The notes beneath the pieces are model-generated. The model saw only the letters and a list, made by a program, of their open reading frames with translations, had not been told where the DNA came from and searched no databases. This document shows, one piece after another, positions 1-9,010 of a stretch of DNA of 64,000 bases (within the stretch, counting starts at the first letter, position 1; each line of letters starts with the position of its first letter). The translations under genes were made by a program, and so were the position numbers. The DNA comes from Herbaspirillum sp. ASV7 (lineage in GTDB: Bacteria; Pseudomonadota; Gammaproteobacteria; Burkholderiales; Burkholderiaceae_D), in NCBI RefSeq assembly GCF_016429215.1, contig NZ_JAELUH010000012.1:1-64000 (forward strand), written 5' to 3'.

Positions 1-115
1 AAAACTTCCGAATTTTAGCACAGGCCGGGCGGCCTGAAAGTCGGTAGCGCTAACATTGCCAAGAAAGACCGGGAATTGCCAGATGGCAGGAAAAGTGCGG
101 GAGGGACGATGCCGA

Positions 116-580
116 TCAGGCCTGATCTTCCTCGTCAGCCCAGGCGGTCTGGAGGGCCTCACGGATGCTGCGGTGGGAAAAACCACGCTGCTGGAGGAAG
201 CGCATCTGCTTGGCCCGGGTCTCGGCATCGGCGGGAGGGGCGCTGAATTTGCGGCGCAGCACCAGGGCAGCGCGTTCACCCTCGCCGGCAGCCAGATCGG
301 CCTTTAGCTCACTGAGTGCCTCGCCCTCTATGCCATGGCCATGCAGTTCGGACAGGATGCGCTGGTTGCCATAGCGCGCCGAGCGGCGATGTACCAGGGA
401 TTCGGAAAAACGTTCTTGGGAAAGGAAACGGGATTGCTCCAGCCACTGGAGCAAGGCGTCGATATCGTCACCCTCTTGCGCGTAAGGGGCAAGCTTACGC
501 GCAAGTTCCAGGCGACTGTGCTCACGTGAAGAGAGGTACTTGAGCGCCCGTGCTTTCAGGCTGATCGGCGGTCTGGGCAT
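116..580 (-). CDS. recX: Regulatory protein RecX
   Basis: RecX binds RecA filaments and the RecA monomer in the cytoplasm and limits recombinase and co-protease activity during the SOS response. The 154-residue protein has the usual RecX length and layout: three repeated three-helix units rich in Arg, Leu and Glu, with the typical phrases [16 protein letters not shown] near the N-terminus, RFLSQERF in the middle and [15 protein letters not shown] near the C-terminus. It lies directly downstream of recA on the same strand with about 225 bases between them, the classic recA-recX order, so it is probably expressed by read-through from the LexA-controlled recA promoter. The start follows the conserved beginning of the family. 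No irregularity is seen. Confidence 0.93.
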   Translation of the reverse strand: MPRPPISLKARALKYLSSREHSRLELARKLAPYAQEGDDIDALLQWLEQSRFLSQERFSESLVHRRSARYGNQRILSELHGHGIEGEALSELKADLAAGEGERAALVLRRKFSAPPADAETRAKQMRFLQQRGFSHRSIREALQTAWADEEDQA

Positions 581-806
581 GACTTTCGACTACACGGACG
601 TTGAGACGAATGAAGCGGATATTGCCAGTAAAACAAACGCAGCCGACACGATGATCAGGCCCTGCCGCGGTCTTGCTACCCGCGTCCACCGCAGTCCGAA
701 CATCATCAGGATTATCAGGATTGCGAGGGACAGGGGCTGACAGGCATCTTCAAGACGTCAGCGGCTCAGGCAAACCGTGCCGCCCTGAAGACGCTTGAAA
801 GACAGA

Positions 807-1856
807 TCAGGAAGCCTGCGCTTCGGCTGCACCGCTGGCCAGTTCGGGAACGCCCAGGGCGACGCGGACCTTGTTCTCGATCTCGCGCGACAGTTCCGGG
901 TGTTCCTTCAGGTAGTTACGGGCGTTGTCCTTGCCTTGGCCGATGCGCTCGCCGTTGTAGCTGTACCAGGCGCCGGACTTTTCCACGACCTTGTGCTCGG
1001 AGCCCAGGTCGAGGATCTCGCCTTCGCGGGAAGTGCCTTCTCCATACAGGATGTCGAAGTGGGCTTCGCGGAACGGCGGGGCAACCTTGTTCTTGACGAC
1101 CTTGACCTTGGTTTCGCTGCCGATGACTTCGTCACCCGACTTGATCGAGCCGGTACGGCGGATATCCAGGCGCACCGAGGCGTAGAACTTCAGCGCGTTA
1201 CCACCGGTGGTGGTTTCGGGGTTGCCGAACATGACGCCGATCTTCATGCGGATCTGGTTGATGAAGATGACGGTGGTGTTGGTGCGGTTGATGCTGCCGG
1301 TCAGCTTGCGCAGCGCCTGCGACATCAGGCGGGCCTGCAGGCCGGGCAGGGAGTCGCCCATGTCGCCTTCGATTTCCGCCTTCGGGGTCAGTGCAGCCAC
1401 GGAGTCCACCACGATCAGGTCGACCGCACCCGAGCGCACCAGCGCATCGGTGATTTCCAGGGCCTGTTCGCCGGTGTCGGGCTGGGAGATCAGCAGGTCG
1501 TTCAGGTTCACGCCCAGCTTCTGGGCATAGGTGACGTCCAGCGCGTGCTCGGCGTCGATGAAGGCGCAGGTGCCGCCCAGCTTCTGCATCTCGGCAATCG
1601 ATTGCAGGGTCAGCGTGGTCTTGCCCGAGGATTCCGGACCGTAGATCTCGATGACGCGGCCGCGTGGCAGGCCGCCGATGCCCAGGGCGATGTCCAGGCC
1701 CAGGGAGCCGGTGGAGACTGCCTGGATTTCCTCGGCGATGACGCCGTCTTCCATGCGCATCACCGAGCCCTTGCCAAACTGCTTTTCAATCTGTGCCAAT
1801 GCGGCGGCCAGCGCCTTGCTCTTCTCAGAGTTGTTCGCAGCTTTCTTGTCGTCCAT
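807..1856 (-). CDS. recA: Recombinase RecA
   Basis: RecA is the DNA-dependent ATPase that forms filaments on single-stranded DNA, catalyses strand exchange, and stimulates LexA self-cleavage. The chosen start gives a 349-residue protein beginning [16 protein letters not shown], the usual length. Walker A is GPESSGKT at residues 73-80, and the segment [19 protein letters not shown] covers loop L2. The reading frame stays open for 85 more codons upstream, but those codons run through the promoter and the LexA operator, so the inner start is correct; a GAGAGAG ribosome-binding site sits just before it. The C-terminus ([12 protein letters not shown]) is the short variable tail seen in the family. 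recX follows on the same strand. Confidence 0.98.
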   Translation of the reverse strand: MDDKKAANNSEKSKALAAALAQIEKQFGKGSVMRMEDGVIAEEIQAVSTGSLGLDIALGIGGLPRGRVIEIYGPESSGKTTLTLQSIAEMQKLGGTCAFIDAEHALDVTYAQKLGVNLNDLLISQPDTGEQALEITDALVRSGAVDLIVVDSVAALTPKAEIEGDMGDSLPGLQARLMSQALRKLTGSINRTNTTVIFINQIRMKIGVMFGNPETTTGGNALKFYASVRLDIRRTGSIKSGDEVIGSETKVKVVKNKVAPPFREAHFDILYGEGTSREGEILDLGSEHKVVEKSGAWYSYNGERIGQGKDNARNYLKEHPELSREIENKVRVALGVPELASGAAEAQAS

Positions 1857-1962
1857 AAATCTCTCTCGGCAAAATGTCGTGAAGAAGGGGGGAGTGTCGT
1901 GCAGGCATTGCCCGGAGGCATCCGAACTGGCGTGAAGCCGGATCGCCGCCCCGATAGATCGA

Positions 1963-1982
1963 CACTGTATAAAAAAACAGTG
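1963..1982 (-). promoter_or_regulatory. LexA operator (SOS box) of recA
   Basis: The sequence holds CTGT-N8-ACAG (1965-1980) with an AT-rich centre, flanked by CA and TG, so the whole 20 bases are close to a perfect palindrome and match the gamma/betaproteobacterial LexA consensus. It lies about 106 bases before the recA start codon, a normal operator position. The rest of the 1857-2243 gap holds the recA leader and an AT-rich stretch that probably contains the promoter of the divergent response-regulator gene; nothing else is recognised in it. Confidence 0.9.
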
Positions 1983-2243
1983 ATCGGCGCAAGCGTTTTT
2001 GTTCGCCCGCTGTAAAACGACGGGGCGAAAACCACAATTATATGAGACTCCGGGGCTCCAATTCGGCAGAATGCGCAGAGGAATGATGCAAGCAAGTAAA
2101 AAAAACGGCACACTCGCGAGTTGGAAAGAAAAAATCGTCAGTTTTGCGTCAATATTGCTGAATAACAGCGCTATCTTTCTGCAAATTGCGATATAGCAAC
2201 ATTCAAAGACCGAAGACCGAAGATTGTTTGACAGACTGTTCCC

Positions 2244-3872
2244 ATGAGTTTAGTGCCCTTCAGCCATATCAGCGCCCTACGCTGCCTGATCATCGACGAC
2301 ATGCCGACGATGCGTCAGAACATCCGCATGCATCTGGGGCAGCTCGGCGTGACCAAGGTCGACCAGGCCGGCACGCCCGACGAGGCGATACGCTTCGTGC
2401 AATCCGGCACCTATGACCTGATCATCTGCGACTACAACCTCAACAAGGAAAGCAACGGCCAGCAGTTGCTGGAGTTCTTCCGCACCCAGAACATGCTCTC
2501 GCCGACCTGCATGTTCATCATGGTCACCGCCGAAAGCGGCTACAACCTGGTGGCCAGTGCCGCCGAGTTCCAGCCCGACGCCTACATGCTCAAGCCGCTG
2601 ACGGCCAGCCGCATTGCCGAACGCGTCGACCGCCTGCTGGAAAAGCAGCACGCCATGCTGCCGGTGACCGAGAAGATGAAACGCAAGGATTTCGCCGGCG
2701 CCATCGTCGAATGCGACAACGTGCTCAAGAGCGCGCCCAAGTGGATCGTCGAGATCATGAAGACCAAGGGCACGCTGCTGATCGACCAGCGCCGCATCGA
2801 CGAGGCGCGCGAGGTCTACAAGCAGGCCCTGGCCATGCGCGACGACCTGGTGTGGGCCAAGATCGGCCTGGCACGCTGCAATATCGTGGCCGGTCAGATG
2901 GATGACGCCCGCGCCATCGTCACCGATGTGCTGGCCCAGAACAAGCAGTTCATCGCCGCCTATGACCTGATGGCGCAGATCGATGAAGCCCAGGGCAACC
3001 AGGAAGGCGCGCTGGAGGCGCTGACCAAGTCGTCCGAGATCATTCCCTCGGCCCGCCGCAGCCGTCTGGTGGGCGACGTGGCCTACCGCAGCGGCCATCT
3101 GGACCAGGCTCGCGAGGCGTATGACAAGGTGCTCAAGCACACCAAGGGTTCGCTGACGGCGCAACCCACCGACCTGCTCTCGCTGGCCCAGGTGCATATC
3201 GACAGCGGCGACCCCGATGCCGCCCTGCGCCTGCTGGAAAGCGCACCGCGCCGCTACGAGGAGTCGGGCCTGTTCGTCACGGCCCAGGCGGCCGTGCAGG
3301 CCCAGGCCTATGTGCAGCTGGGCGACACGATCTCGGCCCAGCAGGCCTTCGAAGCGGCACGCCAGGCTGCGGGCCGCGAGAACTCCGACGTCGCCACCCT
3401 GGCGCTGGCCAAGGCGGCCTTCTCGATGGGCAAGGACGAGGAAGGTGCCAAACTCATCGCCGAAGCCGTCAAGTCCGACCACGAGAACAAGACCCTGCAG
3501 ATGCTGGCGCGCAAGGTGCTGGCCGATACCGGCCGCGCCAACCTGGCCGAGGATCTCATCGATGGTGCCGTCAAGCAATGCATGTCCATCATCGCCGAGG
3601 CCAATGCACTCATGCGCAGCGCCAAGCCCGACGAGTCGCTGGCCAAGCTGGAAGAAGCCCTGGCCAGCATGCCCGAGAACACCGGCGTGCTGCTGGCCTC
3701 GGCGCAGCTGCACCTGCTGTGGATGAGCCAGCGCGGCTGGAACGAGGAATACGTCACGCGCGTGCGGCGTTACCTGGCCACGCTGGATCGTCTGATCCCT
3801 GGTAACGATAGAGTCGCCAAGATGCACAAGTTCCTGCGCGACACCCTCAGTAAAGTAGCCCCGAAGAGCTGA
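2244..3872 (+). CDS. Response regulator with TPR-repeat output domain
   Basis: This is a 542-residue cytoplasmic signalling protein. Residues 1-135 form a CheY-like receiver with the acidic pair D18/D19, the phospho-acceptor D63 (in [11 protein letters not shown]) and the conserved Lys in YMLKPLT. The rest is helical and made of tetratricopeptide-like units, for example around residues 150-180, 185-215, 220-250 and 255-290, with phrases such as [27 protein letters not shown]. There is no DNA-binding or enzymatic output domain, so the output is probably protein-protein contact. A small histidine kinase gene starts three bases after its stop codon and is almost certainly its partner. Similar receiver-TPR proteins are known in Pseudomonas and Vibrio, but the pathway here cannot be read from the sequence. 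Confidence 0.88.
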   Translation: MSLVPFSHISALRCLIIDDMPTMRQNIRMHLGQLGVTKVDQAGTPDEAIRFVQSGTYDLIICDYNLNKESNGQQLLEFFRTQNMLSPTCMFIMVTAESGYNLVASAAEFQPDAYMLKPLTASRIAERVDRLLEKQHAMLPVTEKMKRKDFAGAIVECDNVLKSAPKWIVEIMKTKGTLLIDQRRIDEAREVYKQALAMRDDLVWAKIGLARCNIVAGQMDDARAIVTDVLAQNKQFIAAYDLMAQIDEAQGNQEGALEALTKSSEIIPSARRSRLVGDVAYRSGHLDQAREAYDKVLKHTKGSLTAQPTDLLSLAQVHIDSGDPDAALRLLESAPRRYEESGLFVTAQAAVQAQAYVQLGDTISAQQAFEAARQAAGRENSDVATLALAKAAFSMGKDEEGAKLIAEAVKSDHENKTLQMLARKVLADTGRANLAEDLIDGAVKQCMSIIAEANALMRSAKPDESLAKLEEALASMPENTGVLLASAQLHLLWMSQRGWNEEYVTRVRRYLATLDRLIPGNDRVAKMHKFLRDTLSKVAPKS

Positions 3873-3874
3873 CC

Positions 3875-4483
3875 ATGGATCCCAAGCTTGCCGCGATCAT
3901 CATTCACGACATCAAGAACTCCCTGGGCGTGCTGGAGGGCGAACTGCGTCGTCTGTCCGACGACGTGCCCACGGCCCAGCAGGCCCATGTCACCTGCCTG
4001 GCCCTGCAGGAAAAGCTGATCGCCTTCCTGACCTTGTACAAGGCTGACTCCCAGGGCCTGCGTGCCCAGGTGGAGGCAGTGTCGCCGCTGGATTTCCTGG
4101 ATGCGCTGGTGCGCGAGCACGGGGTCAATCGCAATGGGGGCGACATCACCCTGAAGGTCGACGAGGCCGAGATGCCGGTCATCGGTTTCTTCGATGAACA
4201 CCTGGTCGCGCTGGCGCTGGAAGCCGCCCTCCAGAATGCCAGCCGCTTCGCCCGTACGCACATCGCGGTGGGCTGTCGCAAGCGCGACGAAGGTGGCGTG
4301 GTCTTCACCGTGCGTGACGACGGCCCCGGCATCGGCACCCAGGAGAAGAAACCCTCCACCGGCCTGGGCATGGACCTGTGCAATGCCATTGCCACCGCCC
4401 ACAACAAGGAAACGCGACAGGGCGAGGCGCGTCTTTCCAATCACCCCGATGGCGGCGCGCTGTTCGAGCTGTGCCTGCCGTAA
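3875..4483 (+). CDS. Minimal sensorless histidine kinase
   Basis: This 202-residue protein has the essentials of a histidine kinase and nothing else. The phospho-acceptor box is at the extreme N-terminus (IIIHDIKNSLG, H11). The ATPase domain follows, with an N box around ALEAALQNASRF, a G1 box DDGPGIG and a G2 box GLGMDLC. No transmembrane segment, PAS, GAF or HAMP domain is present, so it cannot sense directly and must take its cue from a partner protein. It starts three bases after the TPR response regulator, and the pair probably forms a two-gene operon. Its 202 residues are about half the length of even a small soluble kinase. Conserved His and ATP-binding motifs argue against a degenerate remnant. 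Confidence 0.85.
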   Translation: MDPKLAAIIIHDIKNSLGVLEGELRRLSDDVPTAQQAHVTCLALQEKLIAFLTLYKADSQGLRAQVEAVSPLDFLDALVREHGVNRNGGDITLKVDEAEMPVIGFFDEHLVALALEAALQNASRFARTHIAVGCRKRDEGGVVFTVRDDGPGIGTQEKKPSTGLGMDLCNAIATAHNKETRQGEARLSNHPDGGALFELCLP

Positions 4484-4647
4484 GGCCGTAAGGCGCATGT
4501 CCTGGCCAGCCGGGGACATGCGCAAAGCGCATATCCAAGCGTGAAAATAGTCGTTCTGCCGCATCGTCTTCGTCCTTAGAGTGTGGGTCTGGTTTGTCCT
4601 GCCCGGGCTGCTTGCCCGGGTCACCCAACACGACAAGAACGGACCCC

Positions 4648-5634
4648 ATGCGACGCAGACACTTCCTCGGCCTGGCGCCGGCCGCACTCGGCACGGCCAT
4701 ACTGGGCGCGGCTCCGCTGGCAGCACGTGCAGCCCAGCCCCCCAAGATCATTCGCCTCGACTACGCTACCTATTCGCCGCCCAGCCTGGTGCTGCGCAAG
4801 TTCGGCTGGCTGGAGGAGGATCTCAAGGCACAAGGCACCGAGATCAAGTGGGTCTTGAGCCAGGGCAGCAATCGCGCTCTCGAATATCTCAACAGCGACA
4901 GCATCGACTTCGGCAGCACGGCCGGCCTGGCGGCCTTGCTGGCCCGCGCCAACGGCAATCCGGTCAAGGCGGTCTACATCTATTCGCGCCCCGAATGGAC
5001 CGCGCTGGCCGTGGCCAAGGACTCACCAGTAAAGTCCATCGCCGAACTGAAAGGCAAGAAGATTGCCGCCACCAAGGGCACTGACCCCTACCTGTTCCTG
5101 CTGCGCGCACTGCACGAGAACGGGCTCAGGAAGAGCGACGTGGAGATCGTCCACCTGCAGCACGCCGACGGCCGCGCTGCGCTGGAACAGGGCCGCGTGG
5201 CAGCCTGGGCCGGCCTGGATCCGCATCTGGCGGCCAGCGAGCTGGAGGCCGGTTCGCGCCTGATCTATCGCAACGTCGATTTCAACACCTACGGTTTTCT
5301 CAACGTCAGCGACAGCTTCGCGGCGCGCCATCCGGACCAGGTCAAGCGTGTGATCGCCGCCTACGAACGGGCCCGCGCCTGGATCATCGCCCATCCCGAC
5401 GAGACCGTGGCGCTGCTCTCTGAAGAAGCCAAGCTGTCGGCGCCGGTGGCGCGCCTGCAATTGAAGCGCAATGATTTCTCGCATCCGCAGATCGGTCGCG
5501 AACACATCGATGCCCTGCGCGCCGCCGCGCCCATCCTGATCGAAGAAGACCTGGTCAAGAGCGGCACCGACCTGCCACGCACCATCAACGCGCTCATCGA
5601 TCCCTCCTATGCCCAGGGCGTGGTGAAGGCCTGA
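4648..5634 (+). CDS. ABC transporter substrate-binding protein, SsuA/aliphatic sulfonate type
   Basis: This is a periplasmic binding protein of 328 residues. The N-terminus MRRRHFLGLAPAALGT is a twin-arginine type signal followed by a hydrophobic run and the likely cleavage site ARAAQ, which fixes the start although the frame is open 18 codons further upstream. The mature part has the NMT1/SsuA fold signature: an early strand IIRLDYATYSPPSLVLRKFG, a central DSPVKSIAELKGKKIAATKG, and GLDPHLAASELEAGS. Family ligands are sulfonates, taurine, nitrate or thiamine precursors; the ligand cannot be told from sequence. The permease gene starts four bases after the stop, and a second binding protein of the same family closes the operon. 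Confidence 0.88.
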   Translation: MRRRHFLGLAPAALGTAILGAAPLAARAAQPPKIIRLDYATYSPPSLVLRKFGWLEEDLKAQGTEIKWVLSQGSNRALEYLNSDSIDFGSTAGLAALLARANGNPVKAVYIYSRPEWTALAVAKDSPVKSIAELKGKKIAATKGTDPYLFLLRALHENGLRKSDVEIVHLQHADGRAALEQGRVAAWAGLDPHLAASELEAGSRLIYRNVDFNTYGFLNVSDSFAARHPDQVKRVIAAYERARAWIIAHPDETVALLSEEAKLSAPVARLQLKRNDFSHPQIGREHIDALRAAAPILIEEDLVKSGTDLPRTINALIDPSYAQGVVKA

Positions 5635-5638
5635 GGCG

Positions 5639-6531
5639 ATGAGCGACCAGGCCGCGATCAACATGACAGCGCCCGCTGCGGCTGCACCGGTGACGACGCC
5701 GGCAGCACCGGCAGGGGCTCGCCCGCGGCGCAAGGGCTGGCCCGCTGACGACGGCTACCGGCCCCGACGCTTCACCGGCGCGATCCTGCCGCTGGCCTTG
5801 CTGCTGCTGGCCGAGCTGGGCGCGCGCCTGGACTGGATCCCGGCGCGGCTGCTGCCCCCCCCAGTGAACTGGCGCAAACCCTGTGGTCGCTGGCCGTGCG
5901 AGGTGAATTGCTGCCGCACATCGGCGCCAGCCTGGCACGCGTGGCAGCAGGATTCGCCATCGGCAGCCTGCTGGCCATCGGGCTGGGCCTGCTGGTAGGC
6001 ATCAGCCGACGCGCCGAAGCCTGGCTGGAGCCGAGCTTCCAGGCCCTGCGCGCCATCCCCAGCCTGGCCTGGATTCCCCTGCTGTTGCTGTGGCTGGGCA
6101 TCGACGAGACGCCCAAGGTCGCGCTCATCGCCATCGGCGCCTTCTTCCCGGTCTACCTGAACCTGGTGGCCGGCATCCGCGACGTCGACCACAAGCTCAT
6201 TGAGGTCGGCACCAGTTCCGGGCTGGGCCAGGGCGAGCTGATCCGCCACATCCTCCTGCCAGCAGCCCTGCCCTACCTGTTCGCCGGCTTGCGTGGCGGC
6301 CTGAGCCTGGCATGGATGTTCCTGGTGGCGGCCGAACTGATTGCCGCCACGCGTGGCGTGGGTTACCTGCTCTCGGATGGACGCGAGAACAGCCGCCCCG
6401 ACCTGGTGCTGGCAGCCATCCTGATCCTGGCCGTGCTGGGCAAGATCAGCGACGGCCTGTTGCGCGCCATCGAGCACAAGAGCCTGGGCTGGCGCGATGC
6501 GCGCCGACAGTCCAGCCAGAAGAATTCCTGA
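5639..6531 (+). pseudogene. ABC transporter permease (SsuC type), frameshifted
   Basis: Two overlapping frames together encode one SsuC-like inner-membrane permease. The first frame gives the N-terminal tail and first membrane segment (FTGAILPLALLLLAELGARLDWIPARLLPPP) and then runs into nonsense. The second frame continues exactly where the family would, with SELAQTLWSLAVRGELLPHIG, five more hydrophobic segments and the EAA-type loop VGTSSGLGQGELIRHILLP. The switch falls in a run of eight C at 5855-5862; nine C would restore one protein of about 297 residues. This may be a sequencing error, a real null mutation or a slippery tract. The gene lies between two binding-protein genes and would serve them. 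No ATPase gene accompanies it. Confidence 0.85.
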
Positions 6532-6551
6532 CCACCATTGCCCTGCTTCCC

Positions 6552-7538
6552 ATGACCACCACCTCTTTCGATCCGGACCGCCGCCGGCTGCTGCAAGCCG
6601 GCACCGGGCTGGGACTCGCCGCCCTGGCACCAGCTCGCGTGCTGGCGCAGGCCAGCGACAAGAACATCCGCATCGGCTATCAGAAGTCGTCGACCCTGCT
6701 GACCGTCCTCAAGGCCAACGGCACGCTGGAGAAGCTACTGGCGCCAACCGGCGCGAAGATCAGCTGGCACGAATTCACCAGCGGCCTGCCCCTGCTGGAA
6801 GCACTCAACGTCGGCGGGGTCGATCTGAGCGCCGATGTCGCCGATACCGTGCCGGTGTTTGCCCAGGCCGCCGGCGCACAACTGGCCTATGTTGCCCAGG
6901 AGTCGCCCTCGCCGACAGCGCAAGCTATCGTGGTGCGCTCCGATTCGCCACTGCGCAAGGTCACCGACCTCAAGGGCAGGAAGGTCGCCGTCACCAAGGC
7001 AGCCGGCGTGCATTACCTGCTGATCGCCACGTTGGAGAAGGCCGGGCTGAAGTTTTCCGACGTCGATGCCGCCTACCTCTCCCCGGCCGACGGACGCGCG
7101 GCCTTCGAGCGCGGCAGCGTCGATGCCTGGGTCACCTGGGACCCTTTCCTGGCGGGCGTGCAGCGCCAGTCGCAGGTACGCATCCTGGCCGATGGACGCG
7201 GCGTGGCCGATTACCAGCGTTATTACCTGGCCTCCGCCGGCTTCGCCCAGGCGCGGCCCGAGGTCTTGCGCGTGGTCTTTGACGAACTCAGGAAGACCGG
7301 TACGTGGGTCAAGCAGCAGCCCAGGGAGGCAGCGGCCTTCCTGGCGCCGCTGTGGGGTCTGGACGCCGATACCATCGAGCTGGCCAACAGCCGCCGCAGC
7401 TACGAGGTGCGCGCCGTGAGGCCCGATTCGCTGAGCGAGCAGCAACGTATCGCCGACACCTTCCTCGCCGCCGGTCTGCTGCCCAAGAAGGTCAATACTG
7501 CGGCCGTGGCGATCTGGACGCCACAACAGGCGGGTTGA
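6552..7538 (+). CDS. Second ABC substrate-binding protein, SsuA type
   Basis: This periplasmic protein of 328 residues begins with a twin-arginine-like signal (DPDRRRLLQAGTGLGLAALA) ending near ARVLAQA. The frame is open far upstream, but only this start gives an export signal. The mature part matches the SsuA family: IRIGYQKSSTLLTVLKANG at the beginning, SPLRKVTDLKGRKVAVTKAA in the middle and VDAWVTWDPFLAGVQRQ later. It shares these blocks with the first binding protein of the operon but is clearly diverged, so the two may bind different sulfonate-like ligands and share one permease. A 50-codon membrane-peptide gene starts two bases after its stop codon. Confidence 0.88.
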   Translation: MTTTSFDPDRRRLLQAGTGLGLAALAPARVLAQASDKNIRIGYQKSSTLLTVLKANGTLEKLLAPTGAKISWHEFTSGLPLLEALNVGGVDLSADVADTVPVFAQAAGAQLAYVAQESPSPTAQAIVVRSDSPLRKVTDLKGRKVAVTKAAGVHYLLIATLEKAGLKFSDVDAAYLSPADGRAAFERGSVDAWVTWDPFLAGVQRQSQVRILADGRGVADYQRYYLASAGFAQARPEVLRVVFDELRKTGTWVKQQPREAAAFLAPLWGLDADTIELANSRRSYEVRAVRPDSLSEQQRIADTFLAAGLLPKKVNTAAVAIWTPQQAG

Positions 7539-7540
7539 TC

Positions 7541-7693
7541 ATGGACGGACTGGACCAGGTCACGCTGGTGCTCTTGTTCCTGCTGGTGGTGGTGGCCTTG
7601 CTGTTTCCGCTGACCGATGGCCGCTCGCCGGGTCGCGATCGGCATGAGCGCCGGGACGACGAGGCAGGGGGAGGAGAATCGAAGCGCCGCTGA
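7541..7693 (+). CDS. Small single-span membrane peptide (50 aa)
   Basis: The reading frame starts two bases after the second binding protein stops and encodes 50 residues. Residues 7-24 (VTLVLLFLLVVVALLFPL) are strongly hydrophobic and should span the inner membrane once. The remainder is very polar and basic (RSPGRDRHERRDDEAGGGESKRR). I know no family for it. The tight coupling to the ABC genes and the clean hydrophobic-then-charged split support a real gene, possibly an accessory subunit of the transporter, but this is inference. The end is followed by a T run and the terminator shared with the convergent Tim44-like gene. Confidence 0.5.
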   Translation: MDGLDQVTLVLLFLLVVVALLFPLTDGRSPGRDRHERRDDEAGGGESKRR

Positions 7694-7736
7694 TGCGGTG
7701 CTTTTTTTTGCTGCAGAGCAGGCGAGGAATGCAGAT

Positions 7737-7770
7737 AAAAAAACCGCCGGCCAAGGCCGGCGGTAAAACG
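7737..7770 (-). terminator. Rho-independent terminator of the Tim44-like gene
   Basis: The stem CCGCCGGC/GCCGGCGG with a CAAG loop (7744-7763) is followed, read on the minus strand, by seven T. It ends the minus-strand Tim44-like transcript and may also stop plus-strand reads from the ABC operon. Confidence 0.85.
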
Positions 7771-7843
7771 GACTGGCGACGCTCATCCACTAACCGCCGC
7801 CTTCCGCGCCAAACTGTTACTAAACCATCAAACTGCGCATGCC

Positions 7844-8800
7844 TTATGTCGTGACCGGATCCAGTTGCTGGATACCCGCCAGGACCCATCCACCCTGGCC
7901 GGCGACCGGCTTGGACAGGTTCCAGATCTCGGCGAACTGGACCGGCGAAGCGCTCGGGTCTTCCTTGATGAAGCCGAAGAACTTCACGCTGGCCACGTGA
8001 TCATTGCCCATCGTTTCCACGCCCAGCACTTCGGCGTCCAGCGACACCACGTCGGTCTGGTTGACGGCAGTGCCGCGTTCCTGGATCTGCAGGCGCAGCT
8101 CGGCAAACATTTCCGGGGTGGTGAATTCACGGATGTCGTTGATGTCAGCCTTGTCCCATGCCGCTTGCAAGCGGATGAAATAGGTCTTGGCGTTGCGCAC
8201 GAAGCCCACGGTATCGAAGCCGGCCGGGATGCCATAGGCAGGGGCTGCCTCGGCATTGCCGAAACCACCACCGAAACCGCCCTGCGCCACCGCTGCCGGC
8301 TGCTCCGACTTGAGCATGGAACCGATCTGCGGGGTCGCCGTGCCCTGGGCACCTTGATCAGCCTGCTGAGCTGCGCCGGCCCAGGCCGGACGTGCTTGCG
8401 AGCCTTCCGACTTGCGGCGGAACATGCGGATGACGAACATCACCGCCAAGCCGATCAGGGCCACCATCAGGATGGTACTGATCATGCTGGCCAGGGCGCC
8501 GCCCAGACCGAAGTGCGACAGCAGCGCGCCCAGACCCAGGCCCAGCAGGGCACCACCCAGCAGGCCCTTCCACATGCTGGGCTTGGCCGCAGCAGCGGCG
8601 GGAGCGGCGGCCGGTGCGGCCGGCTTGGCAGCGGCGGCGTTGTTCTGCTGCATCGGGGCCGGGCTTTGCGCCTGGCGGCTGGCGCTGGAGGACTGTTTGC
8701 CGATCGAGCCGCCACCGCCAAGACGCTTGGCTTCGACGGTCGACATGCCAACAGACAGCGTCATGACCGCCACTATCAGCGCGACAAATGCTTTTTTCAT
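7844..8800 (-). CDS. Tim44-like domain protein
   Basis: This 318-residue protein has an N-terminal signal sequence (MKKAFVALIVAVMTLSVGMSTVEA), a Gly/Ser then Ala/Pro-rich linker (residues about 25-80), a second hydrophobic region (about 83-130, including MISTILMVALIGLAVMFVIRM) and a C-terminal Tim44-like domain (about 195-318). That domain has the typical run FDTVGFVRNAKTYFIRLQAAWDKADINDIREFTTPEMFAEL. In mitochondria Tim44 tethers Hsp70 to the import channel. The bacterial relatives are membrane-associated and mostly uncharacterised, with some evidence for a link to cell-envelope or respiratory-complex assembly. The gene appears monocistronic with its own terminator. Confidence 0.85.
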   Translation of the reverse strand: MKKAFVALIVAVMTLSVGMSTVEAKRLGGGGSIGKQSSSASRQAQSPAPMQQNNAAAAKPAAPAAAPAAAAAKPSMWKGLLGGALLGLGLGALLSHFGLGGALASMISTILMVALIGLAVMFVIRMFRRKSEGSQARPAWAGAAQQADQGAQGTATPQIGSMLKSEQPAAVAQGGFGGGFGNAEAAPAYGIPAGFDTVGFVRNAKTYFIRLQAAWDKADINDIREFTTPEMFAELRLQIQERGTAVNQTDVVSLDAEVLGVETMGNDHVASVKFFGFIKEDPSASPVQFAEIWNLSKPVAGQGGWVLAGIQQLDPVTT

Positions 8801-9010
8801 GCTATCTCCTAGAGGGAATCTGATGTGATGCGGTCACATCGGCCGGAATACTGGATTGCTTTGTTGAGTGCTGCAGGGTCCGACAACGGGATCAGGCAGC
8901 CAAGACTGGCCGCACGCGTGCATGTGCCTGCTGTCGCACGACGCGAGGCCTCAGTTCTAACAGGGGCGGTTCAGCGGGCGCAGCAAGACATGTCGCGCGA
9001 GGCGACGGGA

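Noticed and set aside
1-115. Gene fragment at the left edge of the window
   Set aside because: No frame with recognisable protein sequence is visible; the stretch looks like intergenic sequence after recX.
540-740. 66-codon plus-strand frame between recX and recA
   Set aside because: It has no ribosome-binding site or family and overlaps the recX start region.
795-2015. Long plus-strand frame of 406 codons opposite recA
   Set aside because: It is a mirror of the recA coding strand in GC-rich DNA; no family or signal is visible and it crosses the LexA operator.
2277-3827. Long minus-strand frame of 516 codons opposite the TPR response regulator
   Set aside because: Composition is the antisense pattern rich in Leu, Gly, His and Gln, with no domain; the plus-strand protein has clear receiver and TPR motifs.
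4601-4620. CCCGGG-loop-CCCGGG hairpin before the first binding-protein gene as a riboswitch or terminator
   Set aside because: It is short, has no T run and no conserved riboswitch features.
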